Assembly: GCF_020131355.1 (NCBI RefSeq)
Contig: NZ_JAHLEL010000008.1
Location: 248,001 to 312,000 of the forward strand
Length of the DNA stretch: 64,000 nucleotides
Reading direction: 5' to 3'
From: Pseudonocardia sp. ICBG1293
GTDB taxonomy: Bacteria; Actinomycetota; Actinomycetes; Mycobacteriales; Pseudonocardiaceae
Every line of letters begins with the position of its first letter. The first letter of the stretch is position 1. The notes beneath the pieces are model-generated. The model was not told the origin of the DNA. It was given only the letters and a program-made list of their open reading frames with translations, and did not search any database. A program made the translations under genes and the position numbers. Below, piece by piece: positions 53,525-60,457 of the stretch.

Positions 53525-55129
53525 GCTTGGTTTTTAACCTGTGTGTTGTCGTCGCGCGGTGATGGTGCGGTCGCGTTTGACCGTTTTCCCGACGTCGTGG
53601 CTGGTCGGGGTGTGCCGGTTGCGGGAGCCGGGTGGGCGGCCGGGACCGGGTCGGCTGGGTTTCGGTGCACTGGCCGGGAGGACGGTCCGCGCGCGGATGT
53701 TCCGAAAGGCGCGGCGAACCCGGGCCGGGGTGAGCCGGGTGGGGGCGGCGGGTCGTTCCCAGGGGCGGCGTAGGTCGGCGGCCAGTGGTCGGGCCAGGCG
53801 GAGTTGGGTGTGGGAGGCGATGATCAGCCAGGTCCAGCGGTCGGCGGCTTCGGGGGTGCGCAGCTTCGGGGTTGTCCAGCCGAGGGTCTGCTTGAGCAGG
53901 CGGAATGTGTGCTCGAGATCGAATCTGCGGAGGAACGCCTGCCACCAGCGGTCCACGTCGGCGGCGCTCGCGTCGGTGGCGGAGCTCCATAGCCACACGG
54001 GCTTCGGGTCGCGGTCGCCGGGTAGGTGGTCGACCTGCAGCCGGAGCAGGGTGCCCTCGATGATCGGCAGTTCGCCGGCGTGGTCGATCCAGCACGTGCG
54101 CCGGGTCAGCCGGGGGTGGACCCGGTCCCAGCTGGTCGCGACGGCAGTGCCGTAGCGGGTGGTCTTGGTCGTCGTGGTGTGCACCGGTTCGATCCAGGTG
54201 GCGGGCCGGTTCAAGGCGATCTCCGGGCCGTGCTTGGGTGGGCGCCCGGTCGTGCCGGGCAGCCGTGGCGGCTTGGGCAGGCGCAGGACCCGGTCCGAGC
54301 GCAGTCGTCCGACCAGCTCGACGGGCAGATCGGCCAGTACGTAGGCGAGGCGGGTGATGTCGTATCCGGTGTCGGTGACGATCACGATGTCCGGGTCCCC
54401 GGGGCGCCAGTGCCCGGCGCTGGTCAGTCGCTCGATGACCGCGCGTAGCTGGGTGGCGGTCACCGCGGTGGCGTCGTCGGCCGGGCCGAGTCGAACCGCG
54501 TCCAGGACCGCCGTCCACGACGTCCGGCCCGTCTCCAGGGCGGCGACGAACGAGTATGGCCAGCCCGGGATCAGCTGCGCGTTGCCCTTTCCGCGTCCGT
54601 AGACATGGCAGAACAGCCGCTGATCGCTGGTCGTAGCGTCCGGGCGCAGCCACGGGCTGACATCCACGGCGAGCACGATCCGACCGTCGACGGCACGGGG
54701 CAACGGGAGACCGGCCAGCACCCGGCGCAGCCTCCGGGCGGAGATCCTGCCACAGGCCAACGCGTCGTACATCGCGCCGTGCCCGCGACGGTGCTCAGCC
54801 ACCAAGGTCAGCTCCGGTAGCGAGCGAACCGGGCCGTCCGCGCACAACACGGCGTCGGTGAGCTCGAACAGCGCATCCGCTCGCGCAGTCAACGACGCGT
54901 AGAACTCCTGCCGAAACCCGGCAAGATCACCCCGCCCGACCGGAGTGTCACCGAGCACCACTGGCCCGGCAGAAGCCACACTGACCACCACGGCCACCGC
55001 TTTCGTCTTCGATGTTCTGTGGAAGGAACCCGAAGATGATCAAGCGGTGGCCGTACCCATGTCCCGCCGACACGCCGCCCGAACTACATCAACCTCCCAG
55101 CAGCAGCTCCGGAAGGTTAAAGATCAAGC
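53525..55129 (-). mobile_element. Insertion sequence, unit 3 (1605 bp)
   Basis: Ends GCTTGGTTTTTAACCT and, inverted, GCTTGATCTTTAACCT match at 14 of 16 positions. TTA flanks both sides (53522-53524 and 55130-55132). It carries a different, larger DDE transposase than units 1 and 2, yet uses the same flanking TTA. Whether the adjacent A belongs to the ends is ambiguous. Confidence 0.8.
53534..54997 (-). CDS. DDE transposase of about 490 residues (IS4/IS701-like)
   Basis: The 487-residue protein resembles actinobacterial IS701/IS4-like transposases. The segment VLAVDVSPWLRPDA carries the first Asp and VIVTDTGYDITRLAYVL the second. The Glu lies in the YREK-like region DLEHTFRLLKQTLGW. The last 60 residues are basic and Pro-rich. 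The frame is intact. About 130 bp within the element upstream of the start hold the promoter side. Confidence 0.8.
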   Translation of the reverse strand: MAVVVSVASAGPVVLGDTPVGRGDLAGFRQEFYASLTARADALFELTDAVLCADGPVRSLPELTLVAEHRRGHGAMYDALACGRISARRLRRVLAGLPLPRAVDGRIVLAVDVSPWLRPDATTSDQRLFCHVYGRGKGNAQLIPGWPYSFVAALETGRTSWTAVLDAVRLGPADDATAVTATQLRAVIERLTSAGHWRPGDPDIVIVTDTGYDITRLAYVLADLPVELVGRLRSDRVLRLPKPPRLPGTTGRPPKHGPEIALNRPATWIEPVHTTTTKTTRYGTAVATSWDRVHPRLTRRTCWIDHAGELPIIEGTLLRLQVDHLPGDRDPKPVWLWSSATDASAADVDRWWQAFLRRFDLEHTFRLLKQTLGWTTPKLRTPEAADRWTWLIIASHTQLRLARPLAADLRRPWERPAAPTRLTPARVRRAFRNIRARTVLPASAPKPSRPGPGRPPGSRNRHTPTSHDVGKTVKRDRTITARRQHTG

Positions 55130-55132
55130 TTA

Positions 55133-55253
55133 GAGGTCGTTTCAGAACGACTTGTCGAGTTTCCATTGACCCCTCGACGACAGATCAAACGGCAGGTCAG
55201 ATAGCCGCTTGTCGTCTACAACAGACACGTCGACCTCGTTCTGAAATGACCTC
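55133..55253 (+). mobile_element. 121-bp MITE, copy 4
   Basis: Identical to copies 2 and 3. TTA flanks both sides (55130-55132 and 55254-55256). Its right end lies only seven bases before the tetR start codon, so the tetR leader is now made of MITE sequence. Confidence 0.9.
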
Positions 55254-55260
55254 TTAGTCC

Positions 55261-55845
55261 ATGGCGTCCCACTCCGAACGGCGGAACGCGGGGACACGGG
55301 GTGCGGGCTCGGCCCGCGACCGGGTCCTCGACGCGTACGAGACGCTGCTGATCGAGCAGGGCCCCGGTGGCGCCACCCTCGACGCGGTGGCGGCCGAGGC
55401 CGAGGTGTCCAAGGGCGGGCTGCTCTACCACTTCAACTCCAAGGAGTCGCTGGTCGGCGGCCTACTGGACCGGCTGCGCGAACGCAGCGCCCGGGACGCG
55501 GAGCTGATGCGGTCCGACCCGGCCGGCACCGTGGCCTACTACCTGCGGACCTCGATGCCCGGCACCGAGTCCCCGGCCGGGCTCACCCGCACCTACCTCG
55601 CGACCCTGCGCATCGCCGACGGCACCACCTCCGGCGAGGCCGCACGCAGCGCGCTGGCCGGCGTCGACGCCGACGGGCTCGCCGCACTCGGCGAGGAGAT
55701 CCACGACCCGGTCGTGGCGTGGCTGGTGCAGCTCGTCGGGGACGGCCTCTACCTGCGCACGCTCACCGGCGCGCCGCTCACCGGCGGGGTCTCGACCGAC
55801 GAGCTGCTCGACACGCTGCGGGAGCTGCTGGCCGCACGTTCCTGA
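55261..55845 (+). CDS. TetR-family repressor, probable regulator of the MFS pump
   Basis: The 194-residue protein has an N-terminal HTH (ATLDAVAAEAEVSKGGLLYHF, just after DRVLDAYETLLIEQG) and an all-helical ligand domain. Before the insertions it would have been divergent from the MFS gene across a short region with two matching operators, so it is very likely that pump's repressor. No ribosome site precedes the ATG. In the reconstructed empty site TAGGCT lies seven bases before the ATG, the arrangement of a leaderless promoter, and that element is now 4 kb away. Confidence 0.85.
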   Translation: MASHSERRNAGTRGAGSARDRVLDAYETLLIEQGPGGATLDAVAAEAEVSKGGLLYHFNSKESLVGGLLDRLRERSARDAELMRSDPAGTVAYYLRTSMPGTESPAGLTRTYLATLRIADGTTSGEAARSALAGVDADGLAALGEEIHDPVVAWLVQLVGDGLYLRTLTGAPLTGGVSTDELLDTLRELLAARS

Positions 55846-55933
55846 AACGGATGAACGCCGCACGCGCAGAGCGCGTCGATCCGGTCGCGCGGGGTAGTCT
55901 CCACTCCTGCACACGCACGGGGAGGGGCCCACT

Positions 55934-56386
55934 GTGGAGGGAACCGGCGGCTATCTCGCGCTGGTCGTGGTCGGCGTCGCGATCACGGTCGGTGTCGGCC
56001 AGATCCTGCTGCGCACCGGGCAGCCGTTCCTGGAGGACGTCTTCCAGAACAAGGAGACGTCGCACTCGATCAACCGGCTGCTGGTGGTGCTGTTCCACCT
56101 GCTGACGCTCGGCGTCCTGGGGATGATCTCGGTCATCGACATCGAGAGCATCACCGGTGTCCAGCAGATCGTGTTCAAGATCGGTGTCGTGCTGCTGGTC
56201 GTCGGCATCGCCTACGGCGTCTCGATGCTCGTGCTGCTCCGGATCCGCGAGCGGCGCCGCCAGCAGAAGGTGTCCGCGGACATCGACCGCTCGATCGCCG
56301 AGCAGCGCCGCGGCGTCGGCCGGTTCCGGCGCGGCGCGAACACCGACAGCGAGGGCCGCACCCCGGCCGAGCAGCCGGAGGACTGA
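55934..56386 (+). CDS. Membrane protein of 150 residues
   Basis: The protein has three hydrophobic segments: YLALVVVGVAITVGVGQILL near the start, LLVVLFHLLTLGVLGMI, and IGVVLLVVGIAYGVSMLVLL. A basic cytoplasmic tail RIRERRRQQK ends it. GGAGGGG lies seven bases before the GTG start. It follows tetR by 88 bp. It resembles uncharacterised actinobacterial integral membrane proteins; no function can be given. Confidence 0.7.
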   Translation: MEGTGGYLALVVVGVAITVGVGQILLRTGQPFLEDVFQNKETSHSINRLLVVLFHLLTLGVLGMISVIDIESITGVQQIVFKIGVVLLVVGIAYGVSMLVLLRIRERRRQQKVSADIDRSIAEQRRGVGRFRRGANTDSEGRTPAEQPED

Positions 56387-56395
56387 CCCCGGCAC

Positions 56396-56674
56396 TCAGC
56401 CGATGCCACCGGGCAGGCCGGTCACCTCGTCGGCGAGCCCGTCACCGTCGAGGTCGGTCCAGAGCTCCGGACCCCGCGCCGTCTCGACGACGAGCGTCTC
56501 CGCCACCCCGTCGCCGTCGGCGTCGCGGGCGGCCGGGCCGCACACCGGGACCGACCCCGCGATGCCGGACCGGACCCGCGGCACCCGTACCCACCAGGGC
56601 ACCGGGAGCGCAGCCGCGACCACCGCGCCGGCCAGGAGCGTGCTCCCGCCGGGCACCGGCGGCTCAGTACGCAC
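56396..56674 (-). CDS. Small protein with two DxDGDG calcium-loop motifs
   Basis: The 92-residue product has a hydrophobic N-terminal segment (LLAGAVVAAALPVPWWV) that may be a signal or anchor. The motifs DADGDGVAE and DLDGDGLADE, typical of EF-hand-like or thrombospondin-3-type calcium-binding loops, lie in the C-terminal half. The GTG start lies inside the end of the upstream gene (11-bp overlap). It is likely exported or surface-exposed, but the family is not identified. Confidence 0.5.
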   Translation of the reverse strand: MRTEPPVPGGSTLLAGAVVAAALPVPWWVRVPRVRSGIAGSVPVCGPAARDADGDGVAETLVVETARGPELWTDLDGDGLADEVTGLPGGIG

Positions 56675-57359
56675 GGACCGGCCCCCCGGACCCGTCCGGC
56701 ACCCCCAGCGGAGCCCGGCCCGCCGGCGTCGGCTCGGCGTCCGCGACCCGGCGCAGCAGCTCCCGGTCGGCGGCGGCGAGCACGGCGTCGCACACCCGGC
56801 GGGCCAGGGCCCGGTCCCGGGAGGAGCGCACCGTCCGCACCCGGGCCACGACGAGCACGCCGCCGAGCAGGACGAGACCGGCGAGCGCGGCCGGCACCCC
56901 GGGCCCCCCGACCCCGAACAGCCGTCCACCCGCGAGCAGCAGCGACAGCACCGGGACAGCGGGTCCGACCGCCGCCACGGCCCACACACCGCGCTCCCGG
57001 GCCGGAGCCGCGCCGAGCACCCCGGCCGCCGCGGCGGCGAGGACCCCGCCGCTCGATGGTGACGCAACGTGAGTGATGTGCATCACGCGTGCGCCCTGAT
57101 GTCGCAGTGCGGAGGCCGCCACGCGGCGCCGCAGGAGCGGTCCGCAGCGCCGCGCCCAGGCGTCGTCGAGGGCCCGGGCCGGCCCGGCGAGCGCCGCGGA
57201 CCACCACCCGGCGTCGCCGGCGCGACCCCGGCGGCGGGCCGCGCTCGTCACCAGCCCGCCGACCTGCACCGACAGGGTCGCGAGGAGGTCCGCGCGGGCG
57301 AGGTCGAGCGCCGTGCGCGACGGTGGTCCGACGCTGTCGCGCAACGGTTCGAGACCCAT
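56664..57359 (-). CDS. Hypothetical membrane-associated protein of 231 residues
   Basis: An N-terminal helical, Arg-rich half (LDLARADLLATLSVQVGGLVTSAARRRG ... WARRCGPLLRRRVAASAL) is followed by hydrophobic segments near GGVLAAAAAGVLGAA, WAVAAVGPAVPVLSLLL and ALAGLVLLGGVLVVA and a helical tail ending VRAY. No ribosome site is clear before the ATG at 57359, and no family was recognised. It is co-directional with the small calcium-loop protein gene. Confidence 0.55.
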   Translation of the reverse strand: MGLEPLRDSVGPPSRTALDLARADLLATLSVQVGGLVTSAARRRGRAGDAGWWSAALAGPARALDDAWARRCGPLLRRRVAASALRHQGARVMHITHVASPSSGGVLAAAAAGVLGAAPARERGVWAVAAVGPAVPVLSLLLAGGRLFGVGGPGVPAALAGLVLLGGVLVVARVRTVRSSRDRALARRVCDAVLAAADRELLRRVADAEPTPAGRAPLGVPDGSGGPVRAY

Positions 57360-57424
57360 GCCGGCCAGTGTCGGCGGGGTCGCCCCGGGGTGGATCCGTA
57401 GGACTGCGCAGCCGCCCCGGGTGA

Positions 57425-57575
57425 TCGGCGTCCCTTCCCATGGGCAAGGCTGAACCGCAGCGCGGACCCGGACGAATCAACCGACCGGGGCAACCCCCCG
57501 GGCTCCAGGGACGTCCACCGATCGGGCACCCCCGAAGACGCCCGACACCAGAACCGCAGCCGGACCGTGATCGCG
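57425..57575 (+). promoter_or_regulatory. Structured leader, candidate ydaO-type c-di-AMP riboswitch
   Basis: The leader of the first glycosyltransferase gene contains motifs in an order that resembles the ydaO aptamer: GCTGAACCGCAG, GCGGACCCG, GACGAATCAACC, CAGGGACGTCC and, near the 3' side, GCCCGACACCAGAACCGCAG. The last recalls the conserved CCCGACAGCUAACC...GCAGG of that class. Short stems such as TCGGGC/GCCCGA are visible. The match is by eye only and several consensus bases differ, so the call is tentative. Confidence 0.35.
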
Positions 57576-57611
57576 TCGTTGGACGAGTAAGCGGACCTGT
57601 ATGGAGGAAGT

Positions 57612-58580
57612 GTGAGCGCCGTTACGCCCGCCCGCCCGACCGTCACGCCCGAGGAGGCGAGTGCTCCTGCGCGCCCGGGGCGTCAGAACGGTGCCGGAGC
57701 CGGACAGTCGCCGTTCCCGGCGAACCCTGCCCGACCCGGCGGGCGCGCTCCGCTGGCGCCGCAGCCGGAGGGACCCGAGGGCTTCCGTCGCCCGCGGCCC
57801 CGCCCGGCACCGCGCCGCAGCGCGAACCCCGCGGTGTCGGTCATCGTGCCGACCCGCAACGAGGCCCGGAACCTCGAGATCGTGCTGCCGGCCATCGCCG
57901 CGGTGCGCCCGGCCGTGCACGAGGTCATCGTGGTCGACGGCAACTCGACCGACAACACGGTCGCCGTCGCACGCCGCACGCTGCCCTGGGCGCGTGTGAT
58001 CACCCAGACCCGCAAGGGCAAGGGCAACGCGATGGCCTGCGGCTTCACCGCCGCGACCGGCGATGTCATCGTCATGTTCGACGCCGACGGGTCGGCCGAC
58101 CCGAACGAGATCCCGGCCTTCGTGAACGCGCTGGTCAAGGGTGCGGACTTCGCCAAGGGCAGCCGGTTCTGCAAGGGCGGCGGCTCGGACGACATCACGC
58201 TGCTGCGCAAGTCCGGCAACGCCGGCCTGAACACCGTCGCGAACCGGCTGTTCGGCACGAAGTACTCCGACCTCTGCTACGGCTACAACGCCTTCTGGGC
58301 CGACCTGCTGCCGCAGCTCGAGCTCCCGGACCCGGCCGCCCCGCAGCCCGAGGACGGCTCGATGATCTGGGGCGACGGTTTCGAGATCGAGACCGTGCTC
58401 AACTGCCGCGTCGCGGCCGCCGACCTGACGATCACCGAGGTGCCGTCGGTCGAGCGCGAGCGCATGTTCGGCGAGACCAACCTGCGGACCTTCGCCGACG
58501 GCACCCGGGTGTTGCGTACCCTGATGGCCGAGCACCGTCGCATGGAGCAGCGCCGCAAGGCGTCGGGCTACGCCCGCTGA
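57612..58580 (+). CDS. Family 2 glycosyltransferase, first
   Basis: The 322-residue protein has a disordered Pro-rich N-terminus of about 75 residues, then a GT-A domain. Its motifs are VSVIVPTRNEARNLEIVLPAI, the VIVVDGNSTDNT nucleotide-binding turn, and FDADGSADP with the DxD metal site. The later IWGDGFEIETVLNC segment resembles polyprenyl-phosphate glycosyltransferases. It would transfer a sugar from a nucleotide donor, probably to a lipid carrier. GGAGGAA precedes the GTG start. A structured leader lies upstream. Confidence 0.85.
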   Translation: MSAVTPARPTVTPEEASAPARPGRQNGAGAGQSPFPANPARPGGRAPLAPQPEGPEGFRRPRPRPAPRRSANPAVSVIVPTRNEARNLEIVLPAIAAVRPAVHEVIVVDGNSTDNTVAVARRTLPWARVITQTRKGKGNAMACGFTAATGDVIVMFDADGSADPNEIPAFVNALVKGADFAKGSRFCKGGGSDDITLLRKSGNAGLNTVANRLFGTKYSDLCYGYNAFWADLLPQLELPDPAAPQPEDGSMIWGDGFEIETVLNCRVAAADLTITEVPSVERERMFGETNLRTFADGTRVLRTLMAEHRRMEQRRKASGYAR

Positions 58581-58637
58581 CGCTGCTCGCACCGGCCGCC
58601 CCCGCCGGTCCCGCCGCCCCACGAGGAGCGATTGCAC

Positions 58638-59636
58638 GTGAGCGCCCTGCCGACCGCCACCGTGGTCGTCTGCGTCTACACCGAGAAGCGCTGGTTCGAC
58701 ATCAAGGCCGCTGTCGAATCGGTACTCGACCAGGACGTGACCCCGCTGGAGACGATCGTCGTCGTCGACCACAACGAGCGCCTGCGCGAGCGGGCCGAAC
58801 GCGAGTTCGGGCCGCTCGGGGTGGTCGTCGTCGCGAACGAGAAGAAGCAGGGCCTGTCCGGCGCGCGCAACACCGCGGTCGAGCTGGCCACCGGTGAGGT
58901 CGTCGTCTTCCTCGACGACGACGCCGCGGCCCGGCCCGGCTGGCTGCACGCGCTGCTGGCCCCGTACAAGGACCCCGACGTCATCGGCGTCGGAGGGGTC
59001 GCCCACCCGAAGTGGCCCGACGGGCGCCCCCGGACGCTGCCCGGCGCCGCCCCCGGTGACCCGAACGCCACCGGTGAGCTCGACTGGGTCGTCGGCTGCA
59101 CCTACACCGGCCAGCCCACCGAGCGCGCGGAGATGCGCAACCTGATGGGGTGCAACATGTCGCTGCGCGCCGAGGTGTTCACCCGGGTCGGCGGGTTCGC
59201 CGAGGACATGGGCCGGATCGGCAAGAATCCGCTGGGCTGCGAGGAGACCGAGCTCTGCATCCGGGCCCGGCAGGCCTACGCCGCCGACGGCCGGAACCCG
59301 CGCATCCTGTTCGAGCCGCGCGCCGCCGTCGACCACCGGGTGTCCGACGACCGCGTCTCCTGGCGCTACCTGCTGCGCCGCGGCTGGGCCGAGGGCATCT
59401 CCAAGGCCGCGGTGTCCAAGGTCGTCGGGACCGGGGACTCCCTGTCCACCGAGAGCAGCTACACGATGAAGGTGCTGCCCGCCGGGGTGATCCGGGAGGC
59501 GAAGGAGCGCAACGCCGCGTCCGCCGCCGCGATCGTCGCCTGCTTCGGCGTCACCGCCGCCGGCTACGTCCGCGGCCGGCTGCCGGGCGCGACCGCCCAC
59601 GTGCGGCTGCCCGCGGGCCGGAACACCGGTGCCTGA
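58638..59636 (+). CDS. Family 2 glycosyltransferase, second
   Basis: The 332-residue protein has TATVVVCVYTEKRWFDIKAAVESVL, the turn VVVDHNERLRERAE, and VVFLDDDAAARPGW with the DDD metal site. The acceptor side includes MGCNMSLRAEVFTRVGGF and an EETELCIRARQ catalytic Glu region. GAGGAG lies nine bases before the GTG at 58638, preferred over an upstream TTG. It follows the first glycosyltransferase by 57 bp and overlaps trmB by 8 bp, so the three genes form an operon. The sugar and acceptor are unknown. Confidence 0.85.
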   Translation: MSALPTATVVVCVYTEKRWFDIKAAVESVLDQDVTPLETIVVVDHNERLRERAEREFGPLGVVVVANEKKQGLSGARNTAVELATGEVVVFLDDDAAARPGWLHALLAPYKDPDVIGVGGVAHPKWPDGRPRTLPGAAPGDPNATGELDWVVGCTYTGQPTERAEMRNLMGCNMSLRAEVFTRVGGFAEDMGRIGKNPLGCEETELCIRARQAYAADGRNPRILFEPRAAVDHRVSDDRVSWRYLLRRGWAEGISKAAVSKVVGTGDSLSTESSYTMKVLPAGVIREAKERNAASAAAIVACFGVTAAGYVRGRLPGATAHVRLPAGRNTGA

Positions 59637-60441
59637 CCGGGCCACCGTCCCGGACACCCCGCACCCGCACGACACCCGGATCCGCTCCTACGTACACCAG
59701 CGCGTCCGGCTGTCCGAGGGACAGCAGTCCGCCTGGGAGCGGCTGTGGTCGACGTGGGGTGCCGAGGTCGACGACGTGGTGGCGTCCGGGGCCTGGGACC
59801 CGGTCGCGATGTTCGGGCGGACCGCACCGTGCGTACTGGAGATCGGCTCCGGCATGGGCGAGACGACGGCGTCGCTCGCGGCCGCCGAACCGGGGACCGA
59901 CCACGTGGCCGTCGAGGTCTTCGAGCCGGGTCTGGCCCAGCTGCTCATGCGGATCGAGCAGGCCGGCCTGACCAACCAGCGGCTGCTGCGCGGCGACGCC
60001 GTGGAGCTCCTCACCCGGGCCGTGCCACCCGCGTCGCTGGACGGGCTGCGCATCTTCTTCCCCGACCCGTGGCCCAAGCGGCGCCACCACAAGCGCCGGC
60101 TCGTGCAGCCGGGGTTCGCCGCGCTGGCCGCGTCGCGGCTGCGGCCGGGCGGCCTGCTCCACCTGGCCACCGACTGGCCGCACTACGCCGAACAGATGCG
60201 CCGGGTGGTCTCCGCGGAGCCGTCGCTGCGCCCGGACGACCGCTTCCCGCTCCGTCCGGACGGCTGGCAGGACCGCCCGTCGTGGCGTCCGGTCACCAAG
60301 TTCGAGGAGCGGGCCCGGCTGGACGGACGACCGGTTCGTGACCTGCTGTACGTCGCCGACCACGCACCCGGTACCGATGACACACGGAGAGTGACCGACT
60401 ACGGTCAGGAACACCCCCGACCCGGATCCCCACCCGAGTGA
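59629..60441 (+). CDS. trmB: tRNA (guanine-N7)-methyltransferase
   Basis: The 270-residue protein has the TrmB motifs: RIRSYVHQRVRLSEGQ near the start, the SAM site VLEIGSGMGETTA, DGLRIFFPDPWPKRRHHKRRLVQP and the C-terminal VTKFEERARLDGRPVRDL. It methylates G46 in the variable loop of tRNA. The GTG start lies inside the end of the glycosyltransferase gene. Its stop is 16 bp before the nitric oxide synthase start. Confidence 0.95.
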   Translation: MPDRATVPDTPHPHDTRIRSYVHQRVRLSEGQQSAWERLWSTWGAEVDDVVASGAWDPVAMFGRTAPCVLEIGSGMGETTASLAAAEPGTDHVAVEVFEPGLAQLLMRIEQAGLTNQRLLRGDAVELLTRAVPPASLDGLRIFFPDPWPKRRHHKRRLVQPGFAALAASRLRPGGLLHLATDWPHYAEQMRRVVSAEPSLRPDDRFPLRPDGWQDRPSWRPVTKFEERARLDGRPVRDLLYVADHAPGTDDTRRVTDYGQEHPRPGSPPE

Positions 60442-60457
60442 CCCCCGAAGGACGCCC

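Noticed and set aside
51310..55253. A composite transposon carrying cargo genes
   Set aside because: Only transposases and MITEs lie between the outer copies. No cargo gene is present and each unit has its own TTA (or TAA) flanks, so serial single insertions explain it better.
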